A stretch of DNA of 6,659 nucleotides, from assembly GCA_016178125.1 (NCBI GenBank), contig JACOTV010000133.1, positions 1 through 6,659 of the forward strand. The letters are read 5' to 3'. Within the stretch, counting starts at the first letter, position 1; each line of letters starts with the position of its first letter. Below, piece by piece: positions 4,767-6,659 of this stretch. The notes below the pieces were generated by a model. That model saw only the letters and a program-made list of their open reading frames with translations, did not search any database and was not told where the DNA came from. The position numbers and the translations under genes are program-made. Source of the DNA: Candidatus Microgenomates bacterium (lineage in GTDB: Bacteria > Patescibacteriota > Microgenomatia > UBA1406 > GWC2-37-13).

Positions 4767-6479
4767 ATGAAATGGTACGAAAGTAGAAAAGGACAAGCTT
4801 CTGGAGTCATAATAGTACTCGCGTTTTTACTTGTTTTAGGAGGCATCGGTACGGTCGGATTTCTCCAAAAATCCCAGAACCAGCAAAACCAGCAGCAAAC
4901 CAATTCTCCCCCGACTGCACAAAACCCTCAGAGTACGCCCGGTGTACTTGCCGATAATTTGAATCCCAAGTCTTCGCAGCAACAAGGCACCATCGTCGGA
5001 TTTACCACACCCGTCCCAACCAGCACCCCCTTCCCGACCTCGATCCCCCCGACGCCGACTAATACCCCCACACCTACGACTCCCCCTATTCCTGGTCAGA
5101 ATCCAGGCGGCGGAGGAACAACCACGGTTCCCGTTCCCGAGCCCACGCTCCCCGATTACGCCAACTGTACCCAGGATAGCCAAGAGGAAAACACCGCGAC
5201 AGGATGTAACGGAAACTTAAATGGGAATCACTTCAAAGAAACGTTTACGGTCTCTCCCGAGAGCCCTCGGTCGGTTATGAATGCATATCCGCGTTGGTTC
5301 GCCCAACCTGCTTTGCAGGGCGTTTTTGGATGGGACTTTGCGTCGCAACCCATGGATGCGCAGCACAATATGATGTGCGCGGCACCCCCGACGAGTCGTC
5401 CAATCACGGCGTTTAGCGACACCGTATTCATGTGCAAAGATCATATAATGACGGCTGTAAGCCCCCCAGATGGTGGGACTTCAAGCGGTATCGTGACGCT
5501 GAAGCCAAATCATTTAGTAGATCTGAGCCAAGGCGAAGCCACTATACGTATTGACGTATCTACCAGTAGCCCTTCGGCTGGTGACTGGTGGGAAATATGG
5601 TTTACACCGTGGGAAGACCAATTGGTTTCACCGACCGATCATTGGTATCACCATGCGGGGCCGCCCAAAAATGCGATACAACTTGAGGTCTCCGACTTCC
5701 CCGTCGACAACTCAAAGCGGTGGGCGCACCAGGTATACCATAATTACCAAATGCAGATCCCTGAGTTTTCCAATGACGGCTCGACTATAGCGTTTTGGAT
5801 GGGTCCCGACTTCAGAAGTCGTGTCCCCGTAAGCGATACACGCCGTGATACCTATGAGGTGCGTATGACCCAAAACCATATGAAGCTTCTTATTAAATCT
5901 CCCCAAACCGGCGGGAATTATTCGCTCGTTGATGAATTTGACATACCCGGTGGATTTGGCTCAAATGCTGCAGTTGTACAATTTCAACAAAGCAATTATG
6001 AACCAAGAAAGGGCCGGAAAATCGGCTGTACAGTAGATAATTGTCCCGACTTTACGACGCCAAATACCTGGCATTGGGATAACGCCGAAATTTTCCCCGC
6101 AATTCCGTATAAAATCGTCGGAGTGAATGAGTTTCAGATAGTGAACGGCCGAAATCCGCATACGCTGACCTTTAAGGAAGCGGCCCCCCTTGGCGCGCGG
6201 ATGCTGTTTAATGGGCAAAGTGTGAATAACACCTTTAATCTAACGTTTAATACCGGCGAATCAAGAGCCGCTTCGGCGGTACGTCCACACAATGGTTTGG
6301 CCACGGGCGGCGGTTTAAGCCATGATCCTGACTTTTTAACCTATACGGTCGATGTTCCTGTGGGTGCTACTTCGGCAACCATCGATGGCATTGATTTCTG
6401 TAGCCCTAACGCTTGTGGATCAATTATAGGAGTGTATGGGGTCTGGGAGGCGCAAAATTTCCATATAATTGCTCGGTAA
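4767..6479 (+). CDS. Membrane-anchored extracellular protein with Pro/Thr-rich stalk and cysteine-paired beta-rich ectodomain
   Basis: A 570-residue protein that I cannot assign to a named family. Residues 1-10 are basic (MKWYESRKGQ) and 12-33 form one hydrophobic segment acting as signal anchor. Residues 34-75 are rich in Gln/Asn, 79-129 are a Pro/Thr repeat stalk with a GGGG turn at 114-117, and 130-570 form a globular region. That region has many short alternating strands and Trp/Asp-rich turns (GDWWEIWFTPWEDQ at 272-285, NTWHWDNAEIF at 433-443), reminiscent of concanavalin-like or jelly-roll carbohydrate-binding or glycosidase folds. Its eight cysteines fall into close pairs (134/147, 204/223, 421/426, 545/550), as expected for disulfides outside the cell. 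The C-terminal 450-570 looks like a second beta domain. No sortase motif or prepilin Glu+5 is present. The likely role is surface binding or adhesion, possibly polysaccharide related, but enzymatic activity is not shown. The next gene follows after 4 bases. Confidence 0.85.
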   Translation: MKWYESRKGQASGVIIVLAFLLVLGGIGTVGFLQKSQNQQNQQQTNSPPTAQNPQSTPGVLADNLNPKSSQQQGTIVGFTTPVPTSTPFPTSIPPTPTNTPTPTTPPIPGQNPGGGGTTTVPVPEPTLPDYANCTQDSQEENTATGCNGNLNGNHFKETFTVSPESPRSVMNAYPRWFAQPALQGVFGWDFASQPMDAQHNMMCAAPPTSRPITAFSDTVFMCKDHIMTAVSPPDGGTSSGIVTLKPNHLVDLSQGEATIRIDVSTSSPSAGDWWEIWFTPWEDQLVSPTDHWYHHAGPPKNAIQLEVSDFPVDNSKRWAHQVYHNYQMQIPEFSNDGSTIAFWMGPDFRSRVPVSDTRRDTYEVRMTQNHMKLLIKSPQTGGNYSLVDEFDIPGGFGSNAAVVQFQQSNYEPRKGRKIGCTVDNCPDFTTPNTWHWDNAEIFPAIPYKIVGVNEFQIVNGRNPHTLTFKEAAPLGARMLFNGQSVNNTFNLTFNTGESRAASAVRPHNGLATGGGLSHDPDFLTYTVDVPVGATSATIDGIDFCSPNACGSIIGVYGVWEAQNFHIIAR

Positions 6480-6483
6480 TATC

Positions 6484-6659
6484 ATGAAGGACTATATACA
6501 ACGTATCCGTAAAGCTTCTTTCATTTTTGTTTCATGCATCCTTATGCTTTGGGTGTTACTTGGGAGTCACTACTTTTTAAAACGTAGTTTATCGGCCGCC
6601 AACACGGTTCCCTGCCCGGCACACGGCAAGTCTCCCGACGTTCAAGCGGCAATTTGCGA
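6484..6659 (+). CDS. Membrane-anchored protein of unknown function, N-terminal part (runs off the window)
   Basis: The first 58 codons are seen; the frame is open to the right edge. The start is basic (MKDYIQRIRK), followed by a hydrophobic segment at residues 12-32 (SFIFVSCILMLWVLLGSHYFL), then KRSLSAANTV and a small region with Cys44 and Cys58. It looks like a signal anchor or signal peptide (a cut near LSA-A or SAA-N is conceivable) leading to an exported domain. It begins 4 bases after the stop of the 570-residue surface protein and so almost certainly shares its transcript. No Shine-Dalgarno sequence is visible. The family cannot be named from this fragment. Confidence 0.75.
   Translation, partial: MKDYIQRIRKASFIFVSCILMLWVLLGSHYFLKRSLSAANTVPCPAHGKSPDVQAAIC

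Noticed and set aside
4767..4866. Surface protein as a type IV prepilin
   Set aside because: The KGQASGVII start resembles a prepilin leader, but there is no Glu at +5 and the N-terminal helix leads straight into a low-complexity stalk, so a plain signal anchor is more likely.
4836..6218. Open frames antisense to the surface protein, including an Arg/Gly-rich one
   Set aside because: Their composition mirrors the Pro/Thr-rich coding strand, and none has a start context or recognisable domain.
1..6659. CRISPR array, transposon ends or prophage genes
   Set aside because: No regularly spaced repeats, transposase, integrase or phage structural genes are present on either strand.

Overview
The window is a gene-dense stretch of bacterial chromosome with short spacers, nine protein genes (two cut by the window edges), one tRNA gene and no insertion sequence, CRISPR array or rRNA. 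The style suggests a Patescibacteria (CPR) lineage. Almost no start codon has a convincing Shine-Dalgarno sequence, some promoter -10 boxes sit only 10-14 bases before the ATG, the tRNA has no encoded CCA, and the gene set includes a small UPF0213-type GIY-YIG protein, a lone pseudopilin and Pro/Thr-rich anchored surface proteins. This lineage call is an inference from style, not from a marker gene. Three genes end in TGA at the expected ends of their products, so UGA is a stop here and the UGA=Gly code of Gracilibacteria/Absconditabacteria does not apply.

Left part (1-2517): the start of cysteinyl-tRNA synthetase (cysS) and, upstream of it on the same minus strand, a complete flavin amine oxidase. 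Divergent to the oxidase lies a membrane-anchored cupredoxin with an amicyanin-type copper loop, coupled through a 4-base ATGA overlap to a six-helix membrane protein. The two directions appear to be driven by back-to-back promoters whose -35 boxes share one base.

Middle (2562-4278): a CNNM/CorC-HlyC family membrane protein with CBS domains that has lost about 30 codons of its C-terminal domain, with the true tail still readable in another frame. It converges on a type IV pilin-like pseudopilin gene, and the ancestral stop codons of the two genes abut with no spacer.

Right part (4302-6659): three consecutive inverted repeats lie between the pilin and a tRNA-Pro(CGG) gene. The tRNA 5' end overlaps the last 23 bases of a small GIY-YIG nuclease gene. 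Divergent from the nuclease is a 570-residue exported protein with a membrane anchor, a Q/N-rich then Pro/Thr-rich stalk and a cysteine-paired beta-rich ectodomain. It is followed after 4 bases by the start of another membrane-anchored protein. These two probably form a cell-surface operon.

No complete new defence or mobile system is evident. The points most worth checking are the disrupted CNNM gene, the tRNA/nuclease overlap, the amine oxidase-cupredoxin pair with its shared promoter region, and the unassigned surface protein.
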